Origin: Diphasiastrum complanatum | Taxonomy: Eukaryota > Streptophyta > Lycopodiopsida > Lycopodiales > Lycopodiaceae | Reading direction: 5' to 3' | Length of the DNA stretch: 64,000 nt | Assembly (NCBI GenBank): GCA_029204225.1 | Contig: CM055092.1 | Location: forward strand, 41,814,016-41,878,015 | Part shown: positions 41,601 to 52,700 of the stretch, in pieces | Layout: every line of letters begins with the position of its first letter | Numbering within the stretch: the stretch's first letter is position 1 | The notes under the pieces: generated by a model | Told to the model about the DNA's origin: nothing | The model's database searches: none | Seen by the model: only the letters and a program-made list of their open reading frames with translations | Position numbers and translations under genes: made by a program

Positions 41601-44600
41601 GGAGGAGTACATAAGCTTTTGTGCAAGTACCTTTTTCAAAACGTACTTTCTTTACAAAGCTTTGAAGCCATATGATAACAGTTTCTTAGCTTTGGTTTTA
41701 TATTAAACTTTTAAGATTCCTAAACTTTGCAAACTTTAAAGTTTATGTTATAAGTTTATGTTTTCATATGTTTTGAAACTTGAAAGCTATTTAAAAGAAA
41801 AAGGCTAAGCTTTGTTTTAAAGATTTGAGGGGGAGGTGATGCTTGGAGAAAGTACACAGCATGTACTTGCAGGCTGTACCTGCAGCAAGTACAGGCCTGT
41901 GTGGATTTCTCCATCTCCCTTGTTTTCCTCCTTGGCTTTTCCCATCCTCCTTGCAAATTCCCGCCTGCACTCATAAAAATGTGATTGGGAATGTCCAAGT
42001 GACCCTAGGGTGAGGTGGCATAGGGAGGGTGGTAACCATGTGGATTGAGGGTAGGTGGTGTAGGAAATCAAAGTGTCAAGATCCTTCTAACATTCAATCT
42101 CCATATACAAGAAGAGGAGGGAGAGGGTTAGGTGCCCTCAAGGAGAGAGAAAGTAGTAGCAATGCTAGAAAGGGAATGAATTACAAATGAATAATGAGTA
42201 CATATAAATAGGCCTTCCAAGGGCCTAGACTCTTCCAAACCCTAAGTTCATCCACTACTAATTCTAGGGCACCCCCAAAAGTCAAGATAGGGCCCCTTAA
42301 CATAATTAGACTTTACTTGGACCCACGAGTTATTACTAGACCAAAATTGGGTCCAACTTAGCTAAAACTAACTTAACATGGTCTAAATAATAAACCTAAC
42401 CCATGGTTACACAAGTCACGACCTTTTGGGTCTAAGCATAGTTGCAGCGCGATTCCCGAATCGCGATTCCGATTCGCGATTCGGGATATTCCCAGAATCG
42501 TGTAGAATCGATTTTTTTTTTTTTAATTTTTTTAGGCAATATGGGTACCAGATGAAAGCTCTGATCGAGGGGATTATGATTGTGTAGTTTGCCGACTGTT
42601 TCGGGTGCGAAACACCAAAAAGTGTGTTTTCACTCGGGGAGTTGGAAGGCCAAATCATGAAGAGGCCTTACCGTCAGGGCCGGGGTCTACCGGCAGCCCC
42701 CGGACCCCGCCGTTGGGGGGCGTTGCCCCCCAAACCCCCCATCGGGGGGCTACCGCCCCACGAACCCCCGGTTTCTCGGGGGGCTACCGCCCCCCGAACC
42801 CCCCGTTTCCCGGGGGGCTATTGTCCCCCGAACCCCCTACAGCTTCCTGCTATATAGACATTGTAGATAAAAATGCCACCGCCCCCCTGTAGTTAAAAAT
42901 GGGGTCCAAATGCGCACCGAGAAGGGCCCAATATGTATGCCCCCAACTGTATGTACATTGCACTCACATCTCCAGTGAACCAATCGCAAAAGTGATCATC
43001 ATCCATACAGTTGATAGTCCGAACTGTAGCATTAACATTTACTGAAAACCAGAGCAAATGACAACCGGATAGCTACTGAAAATAAAACCTGTTTGTGCCT
43101 CATCTACTGCACTTCTGAGAGGCAAAACGCTGGTTTGACCATTGATCCCCTAAAAAAAATTCAGCAATAAGCTATTTTTCCAAAAAAAAAAAAAAAAAAA
43201 AAAATTTGTGATTCTGGGTCGCGAATCGCGATTCGCAGAATCGCAACCAGCGAATCGCAGACCCAGCGAATCGCGATTCGCTGCAACTATGGGTCTAAGT
43301 AACCTATGGGAAACTAACATTATCATTTATTATTTTTAACAAGTAGCCCCCACATGGGGATGCCACTTGTTTTTGGGCCCATGTGCTTGCTAGGTGGCGT
43401 CCATAAGGCCCGCCACCCAGCAAGGCCAAAAGGGAAGGAAAAAGGTGTGGGAGGGCTTAAAGGCTCCATCCTCACCTTTGAGGAGCTTAATTGTGGCCTA
43501 GTCTTCTTGAGTTGTTGTCTCAAGCTCCCCAAGGCACTTTGTAGTGAAGCTCTTGCCGTTTTTCTTTCGTTTATTTCCTTAGTGCGCCATGGACCCTATT
43601 TTGCCCTTGGGAGAAGGACTGTCTTCACCACCCCCTCCTCCTAACCAGTGTTTCCTCGAAACGCGTTTCGAATGCTGAAACGCGTTCGAAACGGGACGTA
43701 CGAAACGACCCCGTTTCGAAACGCCGTTTCAGTGTTTGAAACGACCGGAAAAAACAAAAAAAAAAACCCAAATTTTTTTTTTTTCTGAAACCGCGCCATA
43801 AGCTTTGTAGTATGTACTGGCAATGGGCATGAACAGATTCTCGCAACCTAATAACCTATCCATGATAGTATCATAGAACCCACGATTCTCAGAACCGTGG
43901 GTTCTGGGAACCGTGGGAGGAACCGTACCACGGTTCCTTCTACCGTGGTACGGTTCCTCTATTTAATCAAATAATTAATTAATTAAATAATTAATTAATT
44001 AACTAATTAATTACCAAATCACCTGTGCAATCTGTGAATACCAAATTCCACAGATGACACAGATTTCACAGATTTTACAGATGACACAGATTTCACAGAT
44101 TTCACATGATGTACACAGTGCAAATGATTTGACAAATGATACAGATGATTTGACAGATGTGAAATCATCTGAAATCATCACAGATTTGACAAATTTCACA
44201 TGATGTACAGATGATTTGACAGATAAATCGATGATACAGATGATTTTACAGATGATACAGATGATTGACAGATTCTACAGATGATTTCATAGAATTCACA
44301 GACTTCCATAGATTTTTTGGGCCTTTTTTCTGCATATTTTTGGGTTATTTTTGGGGCGGAAACAAAAAAAAAAAAAATTTAATTAATTAATTAATTAATC
44401 AATACGGTTCACCACGGTTCTGGACAAAAAATTTTAAGAACCGTACGGTTCTCAGAACCGTGGTGAACCGCTGACGGTTCATTGATTCTATGGATAGTAT
44501 CAATAATTTCAATAATTGACTAAGGAAAGTGACCATAATCACCATACACAGCTTCTCCTCTTGAAATTGCATTCTAATTTCTCTAGAGCATTCTCATGAA

Positions 44601-46756
44601 ATTGGATGTATCTACTTGTTACTAGACTGTCTATGACATCTGTAAACCCCAAAAACCGTGCCATAAGCTTTGTAGTATGTACTGGCAATGGGCATGATCA
44701 GATTCTCGCAACCTAATAACCTATCCATGACAGTATCAATAATTGATTGAGGAAAGTGACCATAGTCACCATACACATCTTCTCCTCTTGAAATTGCATT
44801 CTCTAGAGCATTCTCATGAAATTGGATGTATCTACTTGTTACTAGACTTTCTATGACATTTGTAAGCCCCAAAAATCCTCAAAAACACATTTTCAAAAAA
44901 AAACACCCTAAAAAAAATTTCCCATTTCGAACCTGAACCAGACGTTTCATACGCGTTTCAAACGCGTATGAAACGACGTACGAAACGCGCCCATGAAACA
45001 TTGCTCCTGACTTAGACACCAATCAGCTTGTACAGGCCTTGAACTCACTGCAAAACCAAATCCTAGAAATGCATTCTAGGCATGTTGCGGCCGAGCAAGA
45101 TGGCGTTCTTCAGCGCACTCGCGGTCCGCTATCCTTTATCCCATGTTTAATCCGGGATTCTTTTTGGGTGAAAAGAAGGATCGGCATTCTGATGTTGGAT
45201 TGTCATGTCTCGATCGGTGGAATAGCCATTTTTCCATGCACGACCTGACTAATAGTACAAAGATCACGTCTGCCCTCATGTTTTTACGCAGTAAGGGGTA
45301 TACATGGTGGCAGGATCTGAAGGAAAGGGCTGGTGTCCACGTGGGATACCTTTCAGGAAGCCTCTAAAACGGCTTTCCTACCGGTCCTGGACGATTTTGA
45401 GCATTGGCGACGTTTTGCCACCGTGTAGATGGGTGGTAGGCCGTTAGATGCCTACATCCAAGAGTGCCAAGAGGGCGAGAAAAAGCACGTCAAGTTGGAT
45501 CACGCAGATTATGACAAGGCGAGAACCGACGGCTTGTGCTTCTTCTTCATGGAGAAGGGATGCCCAAACAAAAAGCAAAAGAAATCTGGCAGGCAACCTA
45601 AATCCTTTAAAGCGCCAAATAATTCTTGTATTTCTTTTGTTGATTTATCCTTTAGGATGGCACTAGTTGTGAGAATTGTTGCTTTAATACAGCTATTTTT
45701 GGCCCCCACGATCTTATTCATATGAATGGGATCGCAGGACGCCAAGCTGTGACTGTTCTTTTTTATGATGGTTCCACACATAACTTTATAAATGATAAAC
45801 TGGTGCAGAAACTCAAGGCGGCCACCGTGCCAAGTAATCACTTGTATGTGGTGAAAATGGCGTCGGGGGAAGATCGGCAAGCTTGGGACCAGCTTGTTCC
45901 TCAGTTGCCACTCAGAATTCAAGATTATGTTGAACCGCTGAATTTTCATATTATGAATTTGGATAGCGTAGACATAATCTTAGGAAAGGAGTGGTTTTAC
46001 TCCAAAAATGAGTCCTTAAGAAAGGACTATTTAACTCATAGTATTTCCTTTTTGCATAATAGCTCGATGATTGAACTAAACGGTGATGTAAATAGGCCTT
46101 TTGATCCTCTAGTTTCTGCTTTAGAAGAAGTTGTTAAATATTTGAAAGACTCTCGTAATAAAGTTTATTTTTGTTTTTTTAAAAGATGGAGTCTCTGTGG
46201 ATGACCATGCCATTTAGAGTCTAAATCGTAGTTGCACCACGTTTCAAAAGCACGTTTCTAAATGCGTTTCTGAATTTTACCAACGTTTCTCATGAACGTG
46301 TTTTTTTTTTTTTTTAATTTGGGGGTAATATGGATATCAGATTAAAGCACTAATTAAGGGGAATACATTTGTAAAGGTTGCCGAATGTTTCGGGTACAAG
46401 ATGGTCCAATTCATGTGCATTAACTCCTAGATTTACGCTTTAGCTCCTTCAAAATAAAAAATTAGTAAAAAAAAAATTAGAATGTCCTCCCATCGTGTTC
46501 ACAACAGGTTCGACATTAGCTATCGTAGAGGTACGTCGAACAATGTTGTCGATGCCTTGAGTCGGATTGGAGAGATTAATCAGTTATGCATTGCTGAGAT
46601 CCAATCTGATTTGTATCTTTCACTTCGAGATGACTCAAAGTTGCAGGTCTTCTACATCCCTTGGAATTGTAGGAAAGCAAGAGTCAAGTCACCAAGATCT
46701 AGTTATCAATCAATCTCCACAGAAAACAAGAGAGAAGAGGCTGGGCGCCCAACTCT

Positions 46757-46790
<34 letters not shown>

Positions 46791-49700
46791 AAACAGCAAC
46801 AAGAGCAATGGAGAGCAATGCTTAGCCAAACTGTAAAAATGGAATACACAATGAGCATCTAAGTACTCTACCTGGATGTGGCCAAATGCCACCAAACCCT
46901 AAGGTTAACCACTTACTAAATGTAGGGCACCCCCAAAAGTCAAGATAGGACCCCTAAACAAAATTAGACCCCTAAGGACCCACGAGTCAGTACATGACCA
47001 AAATTGGGTCCAACTGAACTTAAGACAAACTTAAGATGGCCTAAATAACTAAATACCCATAGTTACACAAATCTCGACCTTTTGGGTCAAAGTAACCTAT
47101 GGATTAACTTTAGCATAGTCATTTATTTCTAACACCCTCCTTAAATGACAATGCAAAAACTGAAATCTTCACTATGTAACAAAACCAACACGTCGTATCA
47201 AATTTAAAGCTTTGCATAAAGCTTCAAATCTGACTCTAGGCAACGCCTTAGTGAAGAGGTCCGCAATATTATCCTTCGTAGGACAATATTCAAGTAAAAT
47301 GTCGCCATCATGAAGTCTCTCCCAAACAAAGTGATAATGGATGTCGATGTGCTTCGTCCTCGCATGAAAAACAGGATTCCGTGCAATGGCAATAGCACTT
47401 TGACTATCACTCAAGATCAGAGTGGCTGAGGGCTCGCCAAACTTCATGTCAACAAGTAGTCTTCTCAGCCATAAAAAATCCGTTGTGACTGAAAATATCG
47501 CTCTATATTCTGCCTCACTAGAAGTAGCAACAGTGGGCTGCTTTTTACATGACCAAGAAATTGCAGAATTTCCATAGAAAAAGCAATGTCCACTTGTAGA
47601 GCATCTAGTGTCTTGATCTCCACCCAAATCCGAGTCACTAAAACCAACCAAACATGCATCATCACAAGCAGGAAAAACCAGTCCATGACTTCTTGTTCCT
47701 TCAAGATATCGAAAGATCCTCTTCAACGCTTTCCAATGTGATGTCATCGGGGCATGCATGAATTGACTCATGAGTGAGACACTATAAGAAATGTCCAGTC
47801 TTGAATTACATAGGAGGTAAATGAGACAGCCAATAGCTTGACAATATAAAGTAGTGTCAAATGATTCACCATCACCTTGACTACTTAATTTCAGACCTGT
47901 CTCCATAGGTGTAGCAACCGGCTTGCAATCTTCCATCTTGAACCGCTTCAAAATCTGCCCAATGTAGCGTTCTTGAGAGATGAAAATTCAAGCCCCTTCT
48001 TGTACAAATTCAAGACCAAGATAAAAGTGCAATAGGCCTAAATCTGAGGTTTCAAAAACCCATACCAAGATCAAGTATTACGGCATCAATCTGCTGCTCA
48101 TTACTTCCCGTAATAATAATATTATCAACATAAAGCAAAATAATGATGATATAATCTGAAGTATGCTTGACATAAAGAGTAGATTCGCTAGGACTATTAG
48201 TAAACCCACAATCACAAAATTAGGCATGTATCTTTTGATACCACATCCTCGGAGCTTGCTTCAGTCCATAAAGTGCCTTTTTGAGAAGACAAACTTTATC
48301 TTCTTGGCCTTCAACCAAAAAACCAGCAAGTTGTTGAAGGTACACTTCCTCATTGAGATCACCATTGAGGAATGCTGTCTTTATGTCAAGTTGCCGCAAA
48401 CGCCAACCAAAGTGGGCAGCCAAAGAGGTTACTACCCTCACGGTAGTCATCCGAGTACTAGGAGAAAAAGTCTCCTCATAATCAATCCCCTTTTGCTGAG
48501 CATAGCCTTTGGCAATGAGCCTTGCTTGTACCTTTCAATGGTACCATCTGCCTTATACTTGATTTTGTATACCCATTTAGAACCAATTGCCTTCTTCCCA
48601 TGAGGAAGATCAACAAGAACCCAAATCTGGTTATTCATAAGTGAGTCATACTCATCTTGCATCGCATCCTCCCAACATTTTACTCCCTTGGTCTGCTCAT
48701 AGAAAACAGGTTCTTCTGCAACATCTCCATGAGATGTAAGAGCAAAATCTGAAAAATCAGCATAGTCCACTGATTTTGTAGAGGCACGAGTCTTTCCATC
48801 ATAAAATGAACTTACTTTGTTGTCCCGCAAAGTCGACAACAGCCACCGTGGGACTGTTTTGGGCTGTCCAACAGCCATGTCTCTTCTTACAATTTGCTGT
48901 CCGAAATCCTCCGACACCGCACTTGGCTGTCCAAGCTCTTCCAAAACTGGTCCTCGCTGTCCAACAGTTCCTGCAAGCTGATTTTGAGCAACAACGGGCG
49001 GTTCTTGATGAACATTAGCCCTAAACTTGATGAGGTGTTGGGCAGGTCAAAACTGGTTGATTGCTGCCCCTTATCTCCAACAATAGAAGATGGTACCAAA
49101 TCTAGAAAAACTTCAACATTCACACTATGTGGGTTGTCCCCCTTCAAGATATGAGTTAGGGCCACGTCCAATGAATTCTTTTTATCAAAATGCACATCAC
49201 AACTAGCAATAATCTTGTTAGTGCTCAAATTGAACAGCCTATAGCCTTTGCTTTCACTACTATAGCCAACAAAAATGCATTTAACTCCTTTATCCTCAAG
49301 CTTTGTACGAAGTTTATTTGGAACAAAAGCATACGCCGTACAACCAAAAATGCGAAAGTGAGAGATTGTAAGCTTCTTTCCATATCAAACTTCATGAGTT
49401 AATACTTTCAATGCTTTAGTAGGACAACGATTGCTTCTGTATGTTGCCGTTATAACCGCTTCAGCCCAAAACTTGTGAGGCAGCCCCTTTGCTTTGAGCA
49501 TGCAATGGCCATCTCCATAAGTGTGTGATTCATTCGCTCGGCAACACCATTTTGTTGAGGCGTATAGGGAGTTGTCATTTGATGTAGAATTCGCTTTTCT
49601 CGAAGAAATGCACCGAACGTATTCTTAATGTATTCCCCTCCTCGATCGGTGCGTAGGGTCTTCAAAGAATGCCCAAACTGATTTTCCACCATTGCTAGAA

Positions 49701-52700
49701 AATCTTTGAAACGTTGAAAAACTTCCGATTTAGCCTTCATAGGATAGATCCATGTAAAACGGGAAAAGTCATCAATAAAAGTCACAAAATAGATGCACTT
49801 TCCAATGGATTCGGTCCTCATTGGACCACAAACATCACTATGAACCAAATCAAATTTATCAAGAACCCTTATAGTTCCATCAATTGGAGAAAGTTTCCTT
49901 TGAAACTTTCCAAGTATGCACCCCTCGCATACATGCCCTTTCGGCTGCTCAATAGTAGGAATGTTTTCTACCATATTAAATGTCTTCAACTTCTTCAAAC
50001 TTGCAAAGTTGAGATGCCCAAACCTTGCGTGCCACAATTCAGCCAACTCCAATGATTGTGATGTAAAAGCAACAAGACATGTAGAGGGAATTCGTCGCTC
50101 ATAGGTATCCATAATGAATAAGCCAGCATGCATTGTTCCCGAAACAATAATCAAGAGTGATCTTTTAGGATCCTTGACAAGACACTTATCTTCTTTGAAC
50201 TCAACAAGTCCTTGCTTCAACATAGTTGAAAACGAAAGAAGATTCTTCTTGATTCCCGGAACATAAAGCACATTCTTAATGAACTTTTCTTCACCATTAG
50301 GCAAAATGATGGCTACAATTCCGATTCTATGAATAGAATAAGATGCATCATCCGCACATTGTACCTTACTTCCATTTTGCACTTTCACTAATTTAGTGAA
50401 TGCTTCTTTATGAGAAGTCATATGACAAGTAGCACCACTATCAATCACCCATTCAATGGGCTGAGAATCAGCAACTTGCAAAACAGAATCTGAATTCCTC
50501 ATAGATGTAGTAGTACTAGTAGAAGCAGTATTAGACACAAAAGCATAGTCTTGGTTGAAGAGATCACCACTAGCTTCAAGCTCTTGCTCCAAAGTAACAA
50601 GTGAAGCACTAGTATCAATTCCTTTACTCTCATCTTTCGCAAGCTTCTTCTTACAATCCTTGATGAAGTACCCATACCTTTTGCAATAATGGCACTTCCC
50701 TTTCTTCTTTTGAGTGTTGACATTTTGACCTCCAACGGGCTTTTGCTCATCCTTGGAAGGAGGATTCCCCTCTCCTTTTGACTTGCCTTTGCCCTTGCCT
50801 TTCGTGAAGAAAGCTTGATCTTATTGAGTGTCACCCGCAAAGTTTTGCCTCATTTGCTCCTCTTGAAGCAGCCCAACAAGTTCATCAAAGGAGAGGAGTT
50901 GTCCCCTAAGAGAGATACTCAAAGATGAAACAAATGGAAGATAAGATGAAGGTAATGAGTTGAGAGTAATGGAAACAAATTGAGCATCCTCAATTATCTC
51001 ATCAATATTGAGAAGCTCCTCACGAAGATCCTTGATCTTCGTCAAGTGATTGGTCACTTGATCCCCTTCTTGCATCTTCAACAAAGAAAGCTGATTTCTA
51101 AGATACACCACTCTTGCTGGATTTTTGACTCTATACATAGTATAAAGTGTATCCCACGCACTTTTAGATGTCTTACAAGACCTAATATGAGCTAAGATAG
51201 ATCTTTTCACAGCAAGAGCAACCGTAGAATGTGCTTGTGCATCCCTTCTATCCCACTTCTTTTGTTCTTCCGAAGATGTAGAAGATGATGTTGATGATGA
51301 TGATCCACGAGGTGTAGGAGGTGCCAAAGACGGAGGCCTTTCCTCATCACCATTGACCAAATCCACCCTTTCGCTATGAGAAGATTCTTCATCGTGTAAC
51401 TCCACAAGGAGTAGTTTGTGCCATCCAACCGATCTTCACTAAACAAAGAACCGATAGCTTCCGATTCTTTAGCCATTACCTCCAACAAAATTTCAGCTTG
51501 TAGTAGATAGCAAAGAGAGCCTTTCCACAACCAAATCTACTCAAAAATTTGCAGCAAACAAAGAGCTGAAAGTAGGAGCACAAGATGTCTTTCAATCTGC
51601 AACCAAAGTGCCCAAAAGATAATGGATAGATGGCTGTCTTTCAGCACAAAAAAATCCAGCTTCTTGAAAATTAGGTTAGCTTCGATTGAAGCCTACACCA
51701 AAACCCAATTAGGAAGCCAAATAGTGTGATCAACACACACTCCAATAGGGCTGTTGAAAGCGCCCTACTACTTGCTGAGAATCTGCAAATTTCCAGCCAC
51801 AAGTTGATCTAACCCTGAATAGGGTTTGCTGAATTTTGGGCGCCCTCCTACACCAATGCAAACCTGAAAACAAAAACAGCAAGATAAGGAGACACCACAA
51901 CCAAAAATCAGTAGCAGATTTTTGGGCGCCCTCCTCCAAACAAAACTTGCTGAAAACTGATTGCATAAAAATCAGATTTGAGATTCTGATTTTTGGGTGC
52001 CAAAAATTGTGCCTCCAAGATCTCTGATGGCCGCCCTCCTTCAACCTGAAAAGAGACAAAAAAGCTGATCCAAACTCCACTTGAAAAGATCAGCAAGATG
52101 CTGAAATTTCACAACAAAAAGCAGAGAAGCTCCTCTTCTGGTAGGGCACCAACAAACAAGCTTGCTGCAGATTCGGTAGCTCTGATACCATGTAGGAAAG
52201 CAGGAGTCAAGTCACCAAGATCTAGTTATCAATCAATCTCCACAAAAAACAAGAGAGAAGAGGTTGGGCGCCCAACTCTAAGAGAGAGAGAGAAAACAGC
52301 AACAAGAGCAATGGAGAGCAATGCTTAGCCAAACTGTAAAAATGGAATACACAATGAGCATCTAAGTACTCTACCTGGATGTGGCCAAATGCCACCAAAC
52401 CCTAAGGTTAACCACTTACTAAATGTAGGGCACCTCCAAAAGTCAAGATAGGGGCCCTAAACAAAATTAGACCCCTAAGGACCCACGAGTCAATACATGA
52501 CCAAAATTGGGTCCAACTTAACTTAAGACAAACTTAAGATGGCCTAAATAACTAAATACCCATGCTTACACAAATCTCGAACTTTTGGGTCAAAGTAACC
52601 TATGGATTAACTTTAGCATAGTCATTGATTTCTAAGAGGAAATTCCCAACAAGAAATGGGAAAGTATTTCAATGGATTTTGTGATTGGACTCCCTAAAAC

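Larger units (their letters stand above)
42059..43341. mobile_element. copia LTR alone, split by a MITE
   Basis: Begins TGTAGGAAATC and ends TTTTTAACA. It shares long stretches with the copia LTRs at 46678 and 52191 (GGGCACCCCCAAAAGTCAAG, CCAAAATTGGGTCCAACTTA, GACCTTTTGGGT). No internal copia sequence follows, so it is a solo LTR within the gypsy leader. Bases 42437-43291 are a later MITE insertion. The flanks show no clear 5-bp duplication. Confidence 0.75.
43589..45420 (+). pseudogene. gypsy gag, interrupted by a MITE
   Basis: ATG at 43589 ([15 protein letters not shown]). The frame is interrupted after 57 bases by a 1.36-kb MITE and resumes at 45012 in the same phase ([16 protein letters not shown]). 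A frameshift follows at about 45150; a second frame gives [19 protein letters not shown], the W-containing gag capsid segment. It belongs to the element bounded by the LTRs at 40550 and 53743. Confidence 0.75.
46678..52637 (-). mobile_element. Ty1/copia element, complete but mutated
   Basis: Minus orientation. LTRs at 46678-47134 and 52191-52637 are highly similar, differing mostly in a GA run and scattered bases, so the insertion is young. The primer site reads TGGTATCAGAGC on the minus strand (52179-52190). The polypurine tract AAGGAGGG abuts the LTR at 47135. gag and pol lie between in copia order. Flanks GGAAT and GGAAA match 4 of 5. One LTR end reads TCTAAGA instead of TCTAACA. Multiple lesions make it non-autonomous. 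Confidence 0.92.

Noticed and set aside
43625-43846. Open frames in the GAAACG-word element
   Set aside because: They are translations of palindromic words and A-runs; the inverted ends and 8-bp flanks explain the region.
43981-44400. Possible CRISPR-like or satellite array of CACAGATGATTTGACAG words
   Set aside because: Spacing and sequence are irregular and it lies between AATTAATTAA tracts inside a MITE, so it is MITE filler, not an array.
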